A DNA stretch of 11,958 nt, taken from contig JAFDWA010000026.1 of assembly GCA_018268735.1 (NCBI GenBank), forward strand, positions 1 to 11,958, in the 5' to 3' direction. The notes beneath the pieces are model-generated. The model saw nothing but the letters and a program-made list of their open reading frames with translations, had not been told where the DNA came from and did not search any database. The DNA is from Actinomycetota bacterium. GTDB taxonomy: Bacteria > Actinomycetota > Acidimicrobiia > Acidimicrobiales > Microtrichaceae. Positions 1 to 7,114 of the stretch are shown here, one piece after another (positions within the stretch are counted from its first letter, which is position 1; each line of letters opens with the position of its first letter). A program made the translations under genes and the position numbers.

Positions 1-409
1 ACCCGTCGCCCGTCGCCCGGACCCACGGGGTCACCGCGCCGTAGTCGAAGCGGACGACGAGCTCCATGTCGACGGCGACCGTGCCGTTGCGGCCCTCGAC
101 ACGTCGGTGGATCGACGGGTGCGGGTGATCGGGGCACATGAAGTCGATGACGGCGATCGTGCCGGTCGACGTCGTCATCTCGGTCTCGAGCACCAACGTG
201 TCCGGCTCGTAGCGACGCACGACGTTGCGGACCTCGTCGCTCGGGGAGATCTTCCACCGACCGTGCTCGGGTGTGCCGAGCAGCGCTGCGAAGGAGGCAG
301 GGGCGTCGATCCGCTCAGCACACCACCAGTCGATCGACCCCGTCCGGTCGACGAGCGCGACGCCTCGGGTGTCGCCGAGGAGCGCGTAGTCCTCGATCGG
401 AGACGGCAT
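1..409 (-). CDS. GH15 / trehalase-like glycoside hydrolase, N-terminal part (runs off left edge)
   Basis: Reading the minus strand from the ATG at 409 gives 136 residues with no stop before the window edge. The N-terminus matches the glucoamylase-like GH15 family that includes mycobacterial trehalase: IEDYALLGD (5-13), GSIDWWC (24-30), FAALLG (40-45), RRYEPDTLVLETE (65-77) and RFDYGAVTPW (120-129). In this family these residues form the N-terminal beta-sandwich. The (alpha/alpha)6 catalytic barrel with its two acidic residues would lie beyond the window, so activity cannot be judged. Likely substrates are alpha-glucosides such as trehalose or maltooligosaccharides (family knowledge). No Shine-Dalgarno precedes the ATG, but a TAGCGT hexamer sits 6 nt upstream, compatible with a leaderless transcript. 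An upstream GTG (417) is out of frame, so 409 is the best start. Confidence 0.9.
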   Translation of the reverse strand, partial: MPSPIEDYALLGDTRGVALVDRTGSIDWWCAERIDAPASFAALLGTPEHGRWKISPSDEVRNVVRRYEPDTLVLETEMTTSTGTIAVIDFMCPDHPHPSIHRRVEGRNGTVAVDMELVVRFDYGAVTPWVRATGDG

Positions 410-415
410 GCGCTC

Positions 416-421
416 ACGCTA
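416..421 (-). promoter_or_regulatory. Candidate -10 element for a leaderless GH15 transcript
   Basis: Minus-strand TAGCGT (TANNNT type) ends 6 nt before the ATG at 409, placing +1 on the start codon. No convincing -35 is seen 16-18 nt upstream, and there is no Shine-Dalgarno. Tentative. Confidence 0.22.
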
Positions 422-579
422 ACGGGGCCGTGACCGCTCCGTGGGGGAGCGACGTGCCCGGCGCCGACCCGAGTCCGCGTCGATCCACCGGCGCCGATGG
501 TGAGTGCTCCCCATTCCCGTTCGCTCGTCGGAGCGTCAGAGTCTGGACTGTGCAGGAGAGGATCCCGAAGGTGGATGAG

Positions 580-584
580 AGGAG
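580..584 (+). promoter_or_regulatory. Ribosome binding site deciding the 592 start
   Basis: AGGAG with a 7-nt spacer to the ATG at 592. The alternative GTG at 571 has AGGAG about 12-13 nt upstream, a poorer spacing. Confidence 0.45.
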
Positions 585-591
585 CAGGGCG

Positions 592-810
592 ATGGAGGAG
601 CGAGCGTCGGTGTCCGGGTGTCGGTTCCGGCGCCGTTCCAACGTCGCCGAGCGGGCGCTGAGCGCCGCCGTCACCGTCTCGAGTCGGCTCGTGACGTGCA
701 CCGTGGTGGACGGCGTGATGTGCAACGACGACGAGTACCGGTGGTACCTCGACGTGCTGGCAGCACAGCTGCGTGCGGTGGATCGTCGGACGGCTCGGTC
801 CGCAGCGTGA
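592..810 (+). CDS. Hypothetical protein, 72 aa
   Basis: A 72-residue reading frame that I do not recognise. Third codon positions are almost all G or C (for example the run GTG GTG GAC GGC GTG ATG TGC AAC), as in the clear genes nearby. An AGGAG at 580-584 lies 7 nt before the ATG, a good ribosome binding site, so 592 is preferred over the in-frame GTG at 571. The N-terminal third is Arg/Ser rich and basic. The C-terminal half (CNDDEYRWYLDVLAAQLRAV, 43-62) looks like an amphipathic helix after an acidic turn. There are three cysteines (10, 36, 43) and no membrane segment or signal peptide. It converges on the methionine aminopeptidase gene, which ends 22 nt downstream. The 182 nt between 410 and 591 are shared with the divergent GH15 gene; nothing else codes there. 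It could still be a chance frame in high-GC DNA. Confidence 0.45.
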   Translation: MEERASVSGCRFRRRSNVAERALSAAVTVSSRLVTCTVVDGVMCNDDEYRWYLDVLAAQLRAVDRRTARSAA

Positions 811-832
811 CGGGCATCCGGAACGAGGCAGC

Positions 833-1813
833 TCAGCCGTTCGTGGTCGGGCTGGGCCCGGCCACGGCGCTCGATCCGTCGACGAGGAGGGTCAGGATCT
901 CCGCGCCGTCGTCGGTCACGACCACGGTGTGCTCGAACTGGGCGGTCGGCATCCCGTCGTCGAGGATCTCGGTCCAGCCGTCCTCCGCAGTGGTGAACCT
1001 GGCAGCGCCGCTGCGCAGCATCGGCTCGACGGTGATGCACAGCCCGGGTTCCGCCACTGCCCGGTCGCGTGAGGTGATCGTGTGGTGGACGTGCGGATCG
1101 GCGTGGAACACCTCGCCGATGCCGTGACCGCCGTACTCGGAGACGACGCCGTAGCCCTTCGTGTCCGCGACCGCTGTGATGGCCCGGGCCGCGAGTTGGA
1201 TCGGTTCACCGGCTCTGAGCGCTGCGATGCCTGCCAACGTGGCCTCCCGTGTCGTGTCGACGAGCGCAGCCGTCTCGGCGCCGATCGTGCCGACGCCGAC
1301 GGTGGCGGAGGTGTCGCCGTGCATTCCGTCGACGAAGGCCGTCACGTCGATGTTCACGATGTCGCCATCTCGGAGCTCGCGGCGGTCAGGGATGCCGTGG
1401 CAGAGGACCTCGTTCACCGACGTGCAGATCGACTTGGGATAGCCGTGGTAGCCGAGCGTCGACGGGTACGCACCGAGTCGGACGTAGGTGTCGTGAGCGA
1501 GGGCATCGAGGTCGTCGGTGCTCACCCCGGGAGCGGCGGCAGCCACGGTGGTCGCGAGGACTTCGGCTGCCACCCTCGACGCGTGGCGCATTCGATCGAG
1601 TGCTGCGCCGGCGAGGATCTGCGGGGTGGGAGGTGGCCACACCGTCCCGCCCTCGACGTAGTGCGGCCGGACGATGTGGGACGGCACGTCACGCAGCGGC
1701 GTGACCTTGCCGAGCTCGATCGGAGGTCGTCGGAGCGCTGCCGGGTCGAGGTGGCAGCGCTTCAGCTTGCGCCCGCTGCCGCACCAGCACGGTGCGTTGC
1801 GAGTGGCTCTCAT
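833..1813 (-). CDS. map: Type I methionine aminopeptidase with N-terminal SEC-C zinc motif
   Basis: This 326-aa protein removes the initiator methionine from nascent proteins in the cytoplasm. The N-terminus is a SEC-C zinc motif (C9-W-C11-G-S-G, then C20-H21) of the kind that in other SEC-C proteins binds the ribosome or partner proteins. Residues from about 70 form the M24 pita-bread fold. The five metal ligands are visible: D156, D167, H230, E263 and E294. So is the substrate-contact histidine H139 in NEVLCHGIP. The ATG at 1813 overlaps the stop of the upstream threonine-aldolase-like gene as ATGA (1810-1813), so translation is probably coupled. An upstream extension of this frame to 1939 would sit entirely inside that gene and has no family match, so it is rejected. 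Actinobacteria usually carry more than one MetAP; this is the SEC-C type. Confidence 0.95.
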   Translation of the reverse strand: MRATRNAPCWCGSGRKLKRCHLDPAALRRPPIELGKVTPLRDVPSHIVRPHYVEGGTVWPPPTPQILAGAALDRMRHASRVAAEVLATTVAAAAPGVSTDDLDALAHDTYVRLGAYPSTLGYHGYPKSICTSVNEVLCHGIPDRRELRDGDIVNIDVTAFVDGMHGDTSATVGVGTIGAETAALVDTTREATLAGIAALRAGEPIQLAARAITAVADTKGYGVVSEYGGHGIGEVFHADPHVHHTITSRDRAVAEPGLCITVEPMLRSGAARFTTAEDGWTEILDDGMPTAQFEHTVVVTDDGAEILTLLVDGSSAVAGPSPTTNG

Positions 1814-2904
1814 GGGAGCGACGCTATCGGCCCGCCCATCGCAAGGATCGCCCGGATGCCGTCGGCGAAGCGCTCCACGTCGCTGCGCCCGGTGGCGAAG
1901 CTCGTCATCCACCGCACCAGACCCGCCGAGCGGTCCCACGTCCAGAAGAACGACCAGTCCTGCAGCTGCTCGGTCTTCGCGACGGGGACCCGTGCGAACA
2001 CCGAGTTCACCTCGGGTGCCCGGTCGATGGTCACACCAGGTGTGCCGGCGAGCTCCTCGGCGAGAGAGCTCGCCATCTCGTTCGCGTGACGGGCGTTGCG
2101 CAGCCAGAGGTCGTCGGCGAGCAGCGCGACGACCTGGACTGCGACGAAGCGGCTCTTGGAGACGAGCTGACCCGCCTGCTTGCGGACGAACCTCGCATCG
2201 GCGTCGAGCTCCGGACGGACGAAGACGACGGTCTCACCGAACATGGCGCCGTCCTTCGTGAGCCCGAGCGTCATGACGTCCACGCCGGTGTCGCGGACCA
2301 TCGTGGCCAGGTCCGCCCCGGTGGCGACCAGCGCGTTCGCGATCCGGGCGCCGTCGAGGTGCACGAGCATCCCGTTGCGGTGCGCGGCGTCGCAGATCGT
2401 GCCGATCTCCTCGACGGAGTAGAGCGTTCCCATCTCGGTCGACTGGGTGATCGACACGACGGCCGGCTGCGGATGGTGTTCGACGCCCTGCCATGCGAGC
2501 CACGGAGCGAGGTGCTCCGGTGTGAGCTTGCCATCGTCGGTCCCGACCGGGATGACCGTCGCGCCGCTGAACCGGGCGGGCGCGCCGCATTCATCGACGA
2601 CGATGTGCGCGGTGTCGGCGCAGATCACCGCCTGCCACGGCCGCAGGATCGACGCGAGTCCGACGACGTTGGCACCCGTCCCACCCCAGCAGTGGTACGA
2701 GCGAACCGGTGCATCGAAGGCCTCGCGGAGCAGCTCCTCGGCTCGGCGGGTCCACTGGTCGTCGCCGTAGGCGAGCGCGCTGCCGGCGTTCGATGCGGCG
2801 AGCGCGTCCATCACCTCCGGTGAGACGCCGGCGGCGTTGTCGCTTGCGAAGGACTGGTCCGGGGGTGGGGGGAGCAGGCGGCGAGGGTCCATCGGGCGCA
2901 TCAT
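1810..2904 (-). CDS. Low-specificity L-threonine aldolase-like PLP lyase
   Basis: A 364-aa fold-type I PLP enzyme of the beta-eliminating lyase/threonine aldolase family. The family retro-aldol cleaves L-threonine or L-allo-threonine to glycine and acetaldehyde. Typical landmarks are FASDNAAGVSPEVMDAL (19-35), the PLP-stacking His in ADTAH (H100), the cofactor-binding HLDGARI (D184, R187) and the Schiff-base lysine in LGLTKDGA (K217). Length is close to the bacterial family average. The start is uncertain: ATG codons at 2904, 2901 and 2892, plus a TTG at 2922, are all in frame, and none has a clear Shine-Dalgarno. The first ATG is used here. The gene is divergent from the Ada-AlkA gene (76-nt gap) and overlaps the downstream methionine aminopeptidase by 4 nt. 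Related lyases act on phenylserine or other beta-hydroxy amino acids, so the substrate is not certain. Confidence 0.88.
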   Translation of the reverse strand: MMRPMDPRRLLPPPPDQSFASDNAAGVSPEVMDALAASNAGSALAYGDDQWTRRAEELLREAFDAPVRSYHCWGGTGANVVGLASILRPWQAVICADTAHIVVDECGAPARFSGATVIPVGTDDGKLTPEHLAPWLAWQGVEHHPQPAVVSITQSTEMGTLYSVEEIGTICDAAHRNGMLVHLDGARIANALVATGADLATMVRDTGVDVMTLGLTKDGAMFGETVVFVRPELDADARFVRKQAGQLVSKSRFVAVQVVALLADDLWLRNARHANEMASSLAEELAGTPGVTIDRAPEVNSVFARVPVAKTEQLQDWSFFWTWDRSAGLVRWMTSFATGRSDVERFADGIRAILAMGGPIASLP

Positions 2905-2980
2905 CGCGCCGCGGACGAGCAACGGACCCGATGTCGGAATCCCGCCAGTCGACAGCGACCGCCGGTGTCAGACTGCAGAG

Positions 2981-4495
2981 GTGACCGGATGGAGGCAGAC
3001 GCCGAGCGAGCCGCTGCACCTCGACGGCGAACGCTGCTACCGGGCGGTGCGATCGAAGGACGAGCGCTTCGACGGCTGGTTCATCGGTGCGGTCACCTCC
3101 ACGGGCATCTACTGCCGTCCGAGCTGTCCGGTCCGGACGCCGTTGCGGCGCAACATGCGCTTCTTCCCGACCGCTGCAGCCGCGCAGCAGGCCGGGTTCA
3201 GGGCGTGCAAGCGGTGTCGTCCGGACGCGACACCCGGTTCGCCGGAATGGGACCGCCGCTCCGATGCCGTCGCGCGGGCCATGCGGCTCATCGCCGACGG
3301 GGTGGTCGATCGTGATGGCGTCGACGGGTTGGCGCGACGCTTGGGCTACAGCGCGCGCCAGGTCGAGCGCATCCTCCGTGCCGAGGTCGGCACCGGACCG
3401 CTCGCGCTGGCGCGGGCACAGCGTGTCCGCACGGCACGAACCCTGATCGAGTCGTCGGATCTCTCGTTCGCGGAGGTGTGCTTCGCTGCGGGCTTCTCGA
3501 GCGTGCGCCAGTTCAACGCGACGGTGCGCGAGGTGTACGACCTCACACCCAGTGAGCTCCGAGGACGATCGGGGACGACCGCTCCGCTGGCCGATGGGTC
3601 GCTGCACCTGCGGCTTCCGTTCCGTGGGGCGTTCTCCGCCGCATCGCTGTTCGATCACCTCCTCGCAGCGGCGATCCCCGGTGTCGAGGAGTCCGGAGCG
3701 ACCGTCGGGGGCGCCACGTCGAGGACCTACCGACGAACCCTCCGACTCGAGCACGGCAACGGGGTCGTCGGTCTCACGCCGTTCGACGACCACGTCGCCG
3801 CGGCGCTGCGCCTCGACGACCTGCGGGACCTCGCGGCGGCGGTGACGCGATGCAGGTGGCTGCTCGATCTCGACGCAGATCCAGTCGCTGTCGACGAGGT
3901 GCTCGTCGCGGACGAGCACCTTCGGGGTGAGGTCGCCGGTGCTCCCGGCCGCCGTGTCCCCCGAACCGTCGACGGCGCGGAGATGACGTTGCGCATCCTG
4001 CTCGCCCAGCAGGTGTCCACCGCAGCAGTGAGGACCCACGCCGCCCGGCTCGTCAACGGCGTCGACGAACGCCTCGGGGTCCTCGACGGCGGCCTGACGC
4101 ACCTCTTCCCCGACGCCGCGCGGCTGCTCGCTCGTTGGGAGGATCTGGTCGTGGCGCTGCCGGTGCGCCGCCGGGACACGCTGCGCTCCGTTCTGGAGTG
4201 CATCGCCACCGGCGAGGTGGCTCTCGACGGAAGCGTCGAACGTGACCGGGTCCGGTCGAGGCTGCTCGACATCGCCGGGATCGGTCCGTGGACCGTCGAG
4301 GTCGTCGCCATGCGCGCGCTCGGGGATCCTGACGCGTTCCCGGTGACCGATCTCGTCGTGCGTCGCGGGGCGGAACGACTGGGCCTGCCCTCGTCACCCG
4401 CAGCGCTCACCGCGCACGCCGAGCAGTGGCGTCCCTGGAGGTCCACCGCGGTCCAGCACCTCTGGAGCGTGGGTTCGAAGGCGAGGTGGCCATGA
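2981..4495 (+). CDS. alkA: Ada-AlkA fusion: methyl-phosphotriester sensor/AraC regulator plus 3-methyladenine glycosylase
   Basis: A 504-aa fusion acting in the adaptive response to DNA alkylation. The Ada N-terminal zinc domain has the four cysteines C45-x3-C49-x26-C76-x2-C79, the same spacing as in E. coli Ada; the first cysteine takes a methyl group from DNA phosphotriesters. Residues about 95-195 are an AraC-type double helix-turn-helix (LARRLGYSARQVERIL and FAEVCFAAGFSSVRQFN). From about 205 comes the AlkA N-terminal domain, then the HhH-GPD glycosylase (TLRILLAQQVSTAAVRTHA; hairpin LLDIAGIGPWTVEVV, 428-442) with the catalytic aspartate D457 in FPVTDLVVRR. It excises alkylated bases such as 3-methyladenine. 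The GTG at 2981 is chosen because the sequence upstream lacks family similarity and crosses the divergent promoter; the Shine-Dalgarno is weak. It overlaps ogt by ATGA. The Ogt-type C-terminal domain of E. coli Ada is absent and supplied by the next gene. Confidence 0.95.
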   Translation: MTGWRQTPSEPLHLDGERCYRAVRSKDERFDGWFIGAVTSTGIYCRPSCPVRTPLRRNMRFFPTAAAAQQAGFRACKRCRPDATPGSPEWDRRSDAVARAMRLIADGVVDRDGVDGLARRLGYSARQVERILRAEVGTGPLALARAQRVRTARTLIESSDLSFAEVCFAAGFSSVRQFNATVREVYDLTPSELRGRSGTTAPLADGSLHLRLPFRGAFSAASLFDHLLAAAIPGVEESGATVGGATSRTYRRTLRLEHGNGVVGLTPFDDHVAAALRLDDLRDLAAAVTRCRWLLDLDADPVAVDEVLVADEHLRGEVAGAPGRRVPRTVDGAEMTLRILLAQQVSTAAVRTHAARLVNGVDERLGVLDGGLTHLFPDAARLLARWEDLVVALPVRRRDTLRSVLECIATGEVALDGSVERDRVRSRLLDIAGIGPWTVEVVAMRALGDPDAFPVTDLVVRRGAERLGLPSSPAALTAHAEQWRPWRSTAVQHLWSVGSKARWP

Positions 4496-5001
4496 CCCGA
4501 CAACACCACGTGATCCTCCGATCACGAACCATCGACAGCCCGATCGGCGGGATCACCCTCGCGGGCGACGACCGTCTGCACCACCTCGTGATGGTCGGCC
4601 AGACCCACGAACCGGACGCGACCGCATGGCAGACCGATCCGACGGCGTTCCCTGACGTCGTCGACCAGCTCGCCGCCTACTTCAGCGGTGAGCTCGTCAC
4701 CTTCGACGTCGAGCTCGCGTTGGACGGCACGGACTTCCAGCGCGCTGTGTGGAACGGGCTGCTCGACATCCCGTACGGCGAGACGTGGACCTACGGGCAG
4801 CTCGCAGTGCACATCGGGCGGCCGAGCGCGGTCCGGGCGGTCGGCCTCGCCAACGGCCGCAACCCCGTCGCGATCATCGTGCCGTGCCACCGCGTGATCG
4901 GCGCTGACGGCTCGCTCACAGGGTACGGGGGAGGGATCGACCGCAAGCGAGCGCTCCTCGACCTCGAACGCGACCGGAGGTCACCGACGTTGTTCTCGTG
5001 A
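4492..5001 (+). CDS. ogt: Methylated-DNA--protein-cysteine methyltransferase
   Basis: A 169-aa single-use repair protein that transfers the alkyl group from O6-alkylguanine (or O4-alkylthymine) to its own cysteine. The active site is PCHRV with C132. The DNA-binding helix-turn-helix carries the Arg finger in RPSAVRAVGLANGRNP (R115), and the entry segment is FQRAVWNGLLDIPYGET (82-98) followed by TYGQLA. The N-terminal ribonuclease-H-like domain covers about 8-75. The ATG at 4492 overlaps the Ada-AlkA stop (ATGA, 4492-4495), arguing for translational coupling. A longer in-frame start at 4426 would lie inside the upstream gene and adds no family sequence. With the preceding gene it splits E. coli Ada's two functions over two adjacent cistrons. 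Confidence 0.96.
   Translation: MTRQHHVILRSRTIDSPIGGITLAGDDRLHHLVMVGQTHEPDATAWQTDPTAFPDVVDQLAAYFSGELVTFDVELALDGTDFQRAVWNGLLDIPYGETWTYGQLAVHIGRPSAVRAVGLANGRNPVAIIVPCHRVIGADGSLTGYGGGIDRKRALLDLERDRRSPTLFS
4510..4525. repeat. Inverted repeat GTGATC-N4-GATCAC inside the start of ogt
   Basis: Same six-base arms as 5590-5605, with centre CTCC. It lies within codons 7-12 of ogt, so it could simply reflect coding sequence. Confidence 0.25.
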
Positions 5002-5075
5002 GCCGGGGATCCGCATGGTTGGGCGACTCCGCACGGTCGCGGTCACCGGCGGGCGATCCACGGTTGACTGGTGGG

Positions 5076-5576
5076 GTGCCCCGGCTGTTCCTCGCCGTCG
5101 TCCCCCCCGACGACGTCGTCTCCGAGCTCATGTCGTTGCCACGCAAGGACGCCCGCGGCGTCCGGTTCGTCGCACCGGAGAACTGGCACGTCACGCTGCG
5201 GTTCCTCGGTGACACCGACGTCGGCCACGTGGTCGACGCGATGGACGGTGCAGATCTCCCGACGGCGACGGCGACGCTCGGGCCCGGCGTCGACGTGCTG
5301 TCCGAGCGAACGCTGGTCGTGCCGGTCGCCGGCCTCGAGGAGCTGGCTGCGACGGTGACCGGGCTCACCCGCGACATCGGTGAGCCGCCGGCCCGTCGCA
5401 GCTTCCACGGCCATCTCACCCTCGCTCGGCTCAAGCGCGATGCCCGCCTCCCCTCGGCGATGGGCGCGCTGGTCCGAGGATGCTTCGAGGTGGACGAGGT
5501 GGTGCTCGTGCGGAGTCGACTCGACCCTGGTGGTGCGCGCTACGAGGTCGTGACGGGATGGCCCCTCCGACGGTGA
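5076..5576 (+). CDS. thpR: RNA 2',3'-cyclic phosphodiesterase (2H phosphoesterase, '2'-5' RNA ligase' family)
   Basis: A 166-aa 2H-superfamily enzyme that hydrolyses 2',3'-cyclic phosphate RNA ends to 2'-phosphates and can join 2'-5' RNA ends in vitro. Both catalytic HxT motifs are present: H38-V-T40-L in NWHVTLRFLG and H113-L-T115-L in FHGHLTLARL. The N-terminus VPRLFLAVVPPD is the usual family start, so the GTG at 5076 is preferred. The alternative GTG at 4998 overlaps the ogt stop (GTGA) and would add 26 residues. That stretch has less GC-biased third positions and no family similarity, but the coupling geometry makes it a serious rival. Either way the gene is co-directional with the two alkylation-repair genes and probably co-transcribed. 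Confidence 0.92.
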   Translation: MPRLFLAVVPPDDVVSELMSLPRKDARGVRFVAPENWHVTLRFLGDTDVGHVVDAMDGADLPTATATLGPGVDVLSERTLVVPVAGLEELAATVTGLTRDIGEPPARRSFHGHLTLARLKRDARLPSAMGALVRGCFEVDEVVLVRSRLDPGGARYEVVTGWPLRR

Positions 5577-5589
5577 GGGCGAACTCGAC

Positions 5590-5605
5590 GTGATCCCCGG
5601 ATCAC
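5590..5605. repeat. Inverted repeat GTGATC-N4-GATCAC downstream of thpR
   Basis: A perfect 16-nt dyad, 13 nt after the thpR stop, in the 105-nt gap (5577-5681) between convergent genes. It lacks a following T-run. It could be a weak terminator stem or a protein-binding dyad. Another copy of the same arms with a different centre lies at 4510-4525. The rest of the gap shows nothing recognisable. Confidence 0.35.
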
Positions 5606-5681
5606 CGGAGGGACTCGAAGCCGGTCAGCTGCAGGTGCGATGTCGCCCTGAACGCGCCGAGCGTCCTGCGTCGATCGGAGC

Positions 5682-6503
5682 TCACGAGTCGTCGGACCCG
5701 GTGCGCACCGCAACCACGCCGTAGGCGCGGAGGTGGTTGGCGTTCACGCGCATCGCGCGGACACGGGAACGAGCGTCGTGATCGCGCAGGACGTTGCCGA
5801 CGAACCGCGTTGCGCCGACGACACCTTCGTCGTCGAGTAGGCGACGGGGTTCGAGCAGGTGCAGCGGCAGCCGGAACCGCGACGCCACAGCAAGGCCGTG
5901 CTCGGCGAGCAGGCCGTCCCAGTCGGCGACGGTCAGCGGGTGCACGCTGACCTTGATCGTCGAGGTCAGGTCCGCCCGGACCTGCGTCCGGACCTCGTCG
6001 TCGACGTCGTCGGGAGCGAAGGCGATCTCGTGGAGGGCGAAGCGACCGCCCGGCCGCAGCAGGCGGGTGAGCTCGGTCAGGATCCTCTGCTTGAGCGAGT
6101 CGGGCTGCATGGTCAGGTATGCCTCGCCGAACACCACGTCGGCGCTGGCCGTCGGCAGCCCGGTGTCCTGGGCGCTGGCGGTGAGCATCGTGCGGTTCGG
6201 GCCATCGAGCAGGTCGCCGACCATCGCGGAGGCGTCAGGGTCGCGGTCGACGCCGACGTAGCGCGCCGGATCGGCGGCGAGGATGCGGCGGGTCGTCACG
6301 CCGAGACCTGGCGCGACCTCGATCACCTCGTCGCTGGCAGAGATGGCTGCGGCGTCCAGCAGGTTCGAGGTCATCTCCGAGCCGCCTGGTCGCAGCACGG
6401 TCTTCCCCAGCCGGGCGAGGAGCCAGTGACCAGGCATCCGTGACGCGTCGAGCGTGTTCCCCGGCAGGTGCACGTGGGATGGAGGAACCTTGGCGAGCAT
6501 CAT
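5682..6503 (-). CDS. Class I SAM-dependent methyltransferase
   Basis: A 273-aa cytoplasmic methyltransferase with a Rossmann-type SAM fold. Motif I is VIEVAPGLGVTTR (60-72), the acidic residue at the end of strand beta2 is in YVGVDRDP (D86), the post-II/motif IV segment is SADVVFGEAYLTM (120-132), and LLRPGGRFALHEI (148-160) is the motif VI region. The substrate cannot be read from sequence. The C-terminal part (about 215-262) has RRLLDDEGVVGATRFV and an Arg-rich helix. The start is ATG 6503, with a second ATG at 6500. The open frame continues far upstream (to 7718) only because it shadows the next genes. A TTGCCT/CATTCT promoter-like pair ends 6 nt before the ATG, and no Shine-Dalgarno is well placed, so a leaderless transcript is possible. 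Convergent with thpR, divergent from the membrane protein at 6609. Confidence 0.88.
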   Translation of the reverse strand: MMLAKVPPSHVHLPGNTLDASRMPGHWLLARLGKTVLRPGGSEMTSNLLDAAAISASDEVIEVAPGLGVTTRRILAADPARYVGVDRDPDASAMVGDLLDGPNRTMLTASAQDTGLPTASADVVFGEAYLTMQPDSLKQRILTELTRLLRPGGRFALHEIAFAPDDVDDEVRTQVRADLTSTIKVSVHPLTVADWDGLLAEHGLAVASRFRLPLHLLEPRRLLDDEGVVGATRFVGNVLRDHDARSRVRAMRVNANHLRAYGVVAVRTGSDDS

Positions 6504-6509
6504 GAGTAA

Positions 6510-6538
6510 AGAATGCCTAACACCTCTTGACGAGGCAA
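6510..6538 (-). promoter_or_regulatory. Candidate promoter for the 5682-6503 methyltransferase
   Basis: On the minus strand TTGCCT (6538-6533) and CATTCT (6515-6510) are separated by exactly 17 nt, and 6 nt separate the -10-like hexamer from the ATG at 6503. The stretch 6504-6520 is notably AT-rich for this genome. This would give a leaderless mRNA. Confidence 0.35.
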
Positions 6539-6608
6539 GGGCTTGCTGCGCGCGATCCGCGCCGACGCTCTGGCAGAGTGGGGATCGACGTCGTGGAGGG
6601 GTCCCGAG

Positions 6609-7091
6609 ATGAGCAAGCGCAAGCCGCAGGGAGACCCCCGGGGGAGGGCACGTTCCTCTCGGAGGTCGAACAGCCCGAGCCCGACTGCAGGTCGGAAGAG
6701 CACGACCCGGTCGTGGGTGCTCGTCGGCGTCGCGCTGGTCTGCGTGCTCGGGATGGTTGCACCCGGCCTGCTCTTCGCCAGCGGGACGAACACCGCCAAC
6801 ACTGCGACGACATCCACGACGGCATCGACGCCGACCACACAGCGTGAGGCCGAGACGACGCTGCCACCGTCGGCGATGCAGTGCTCCTCGATCGTCGACG
6901 GCGCTCCTGTGCCCGGTCGCCTGGGCGGATGCACGGGACCAGACGGTGCCGGCGAGCCGGCATCGTTCCTCAGCTGCCCTGACGGGTCGCTGATCGTCGT
7001 CGTGGCCGGACACGTCGGGCGCCCAGGGAGCGTGTGGAAGCAGGTGCCGGAGGGGGCCACGCAGGAGCAACTGGTCTCGATCGGCTGCTGA
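6609..7091 (+). CDS. Hypothetical membrane-anchored protein with four-cysteine exported domain
   Basis: A 160-aa protein of unknown function. Residues 1-35 are very basic and Ser/Arg rich (cytoplasmic). A single hydrophobic segment (WVLVGVALVCVLGMVAPGLL, 36-55) follows, so a type II orientation is likely. After it comes a Thr/Ser/Ala-rich linker (about 58-86) typical of actinobacterial cell-wall spacers. The C-terminal ~70 residues hold four cysteines (92, 108, 123, 160), an even number suited to two disulfides outside the membrane; the last residue is cysteine. GGAGGGG (6595-6601) lies 7 nt before the ATG, fixing the start. There is no lipobox or LPXTG. The gene is divergent from a methyltransferase and converges on the flavoenzyme gene, 23 nt away. 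It is also GC-biased at third positions, so it is coding. Confidence 0.75.
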   Translation: MSKRKPQGDPRGRARSSRRSNSPSPTAGRKSTTRSWVLVGVALVCVLGMVAPGLLFASGTNTANTATTSTTASTPTTQREAETTLPPSAMQCSSIVDGAPVPGRLGGCTGPDGAGEPASFLSCPDGSLIVVVAGHVGRPGSVWKQVPEGATQEQLVSIGC

Positions 7092-7114
7092 TCCACGACG
7101 ATCGGCGTCAACCA

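Noticed and set aside
414..1040. Minus-strand open frame of about 208 codons
   Set aside because: Overlaps the methionine aminopeptidase catalytic region in another frame and translates to Arg-rich shadow sequence.
2905..2980. SOS or Ada box before the Ada-AlkA gene
   Set aside because: No TCGAAC-N4-GTTCGA palindrome or recognisable Ada-box repeat is seen in the divergent gap.
6511..6525. GCCTAAC resembling a half DtxR/IdeR box
   Set aside because: Only one half-site; the other arm of the 19-bp consensus is absent.
6502..6612. Possible 36-aa leader peptide (MSKECLTPL...) overlapping the membrane protein start by ATGA
   Set aside because: No Shine-Dalgarno, poor codon bias, and it lies over the divergent gene's start and promoter; the overlap could be chance.
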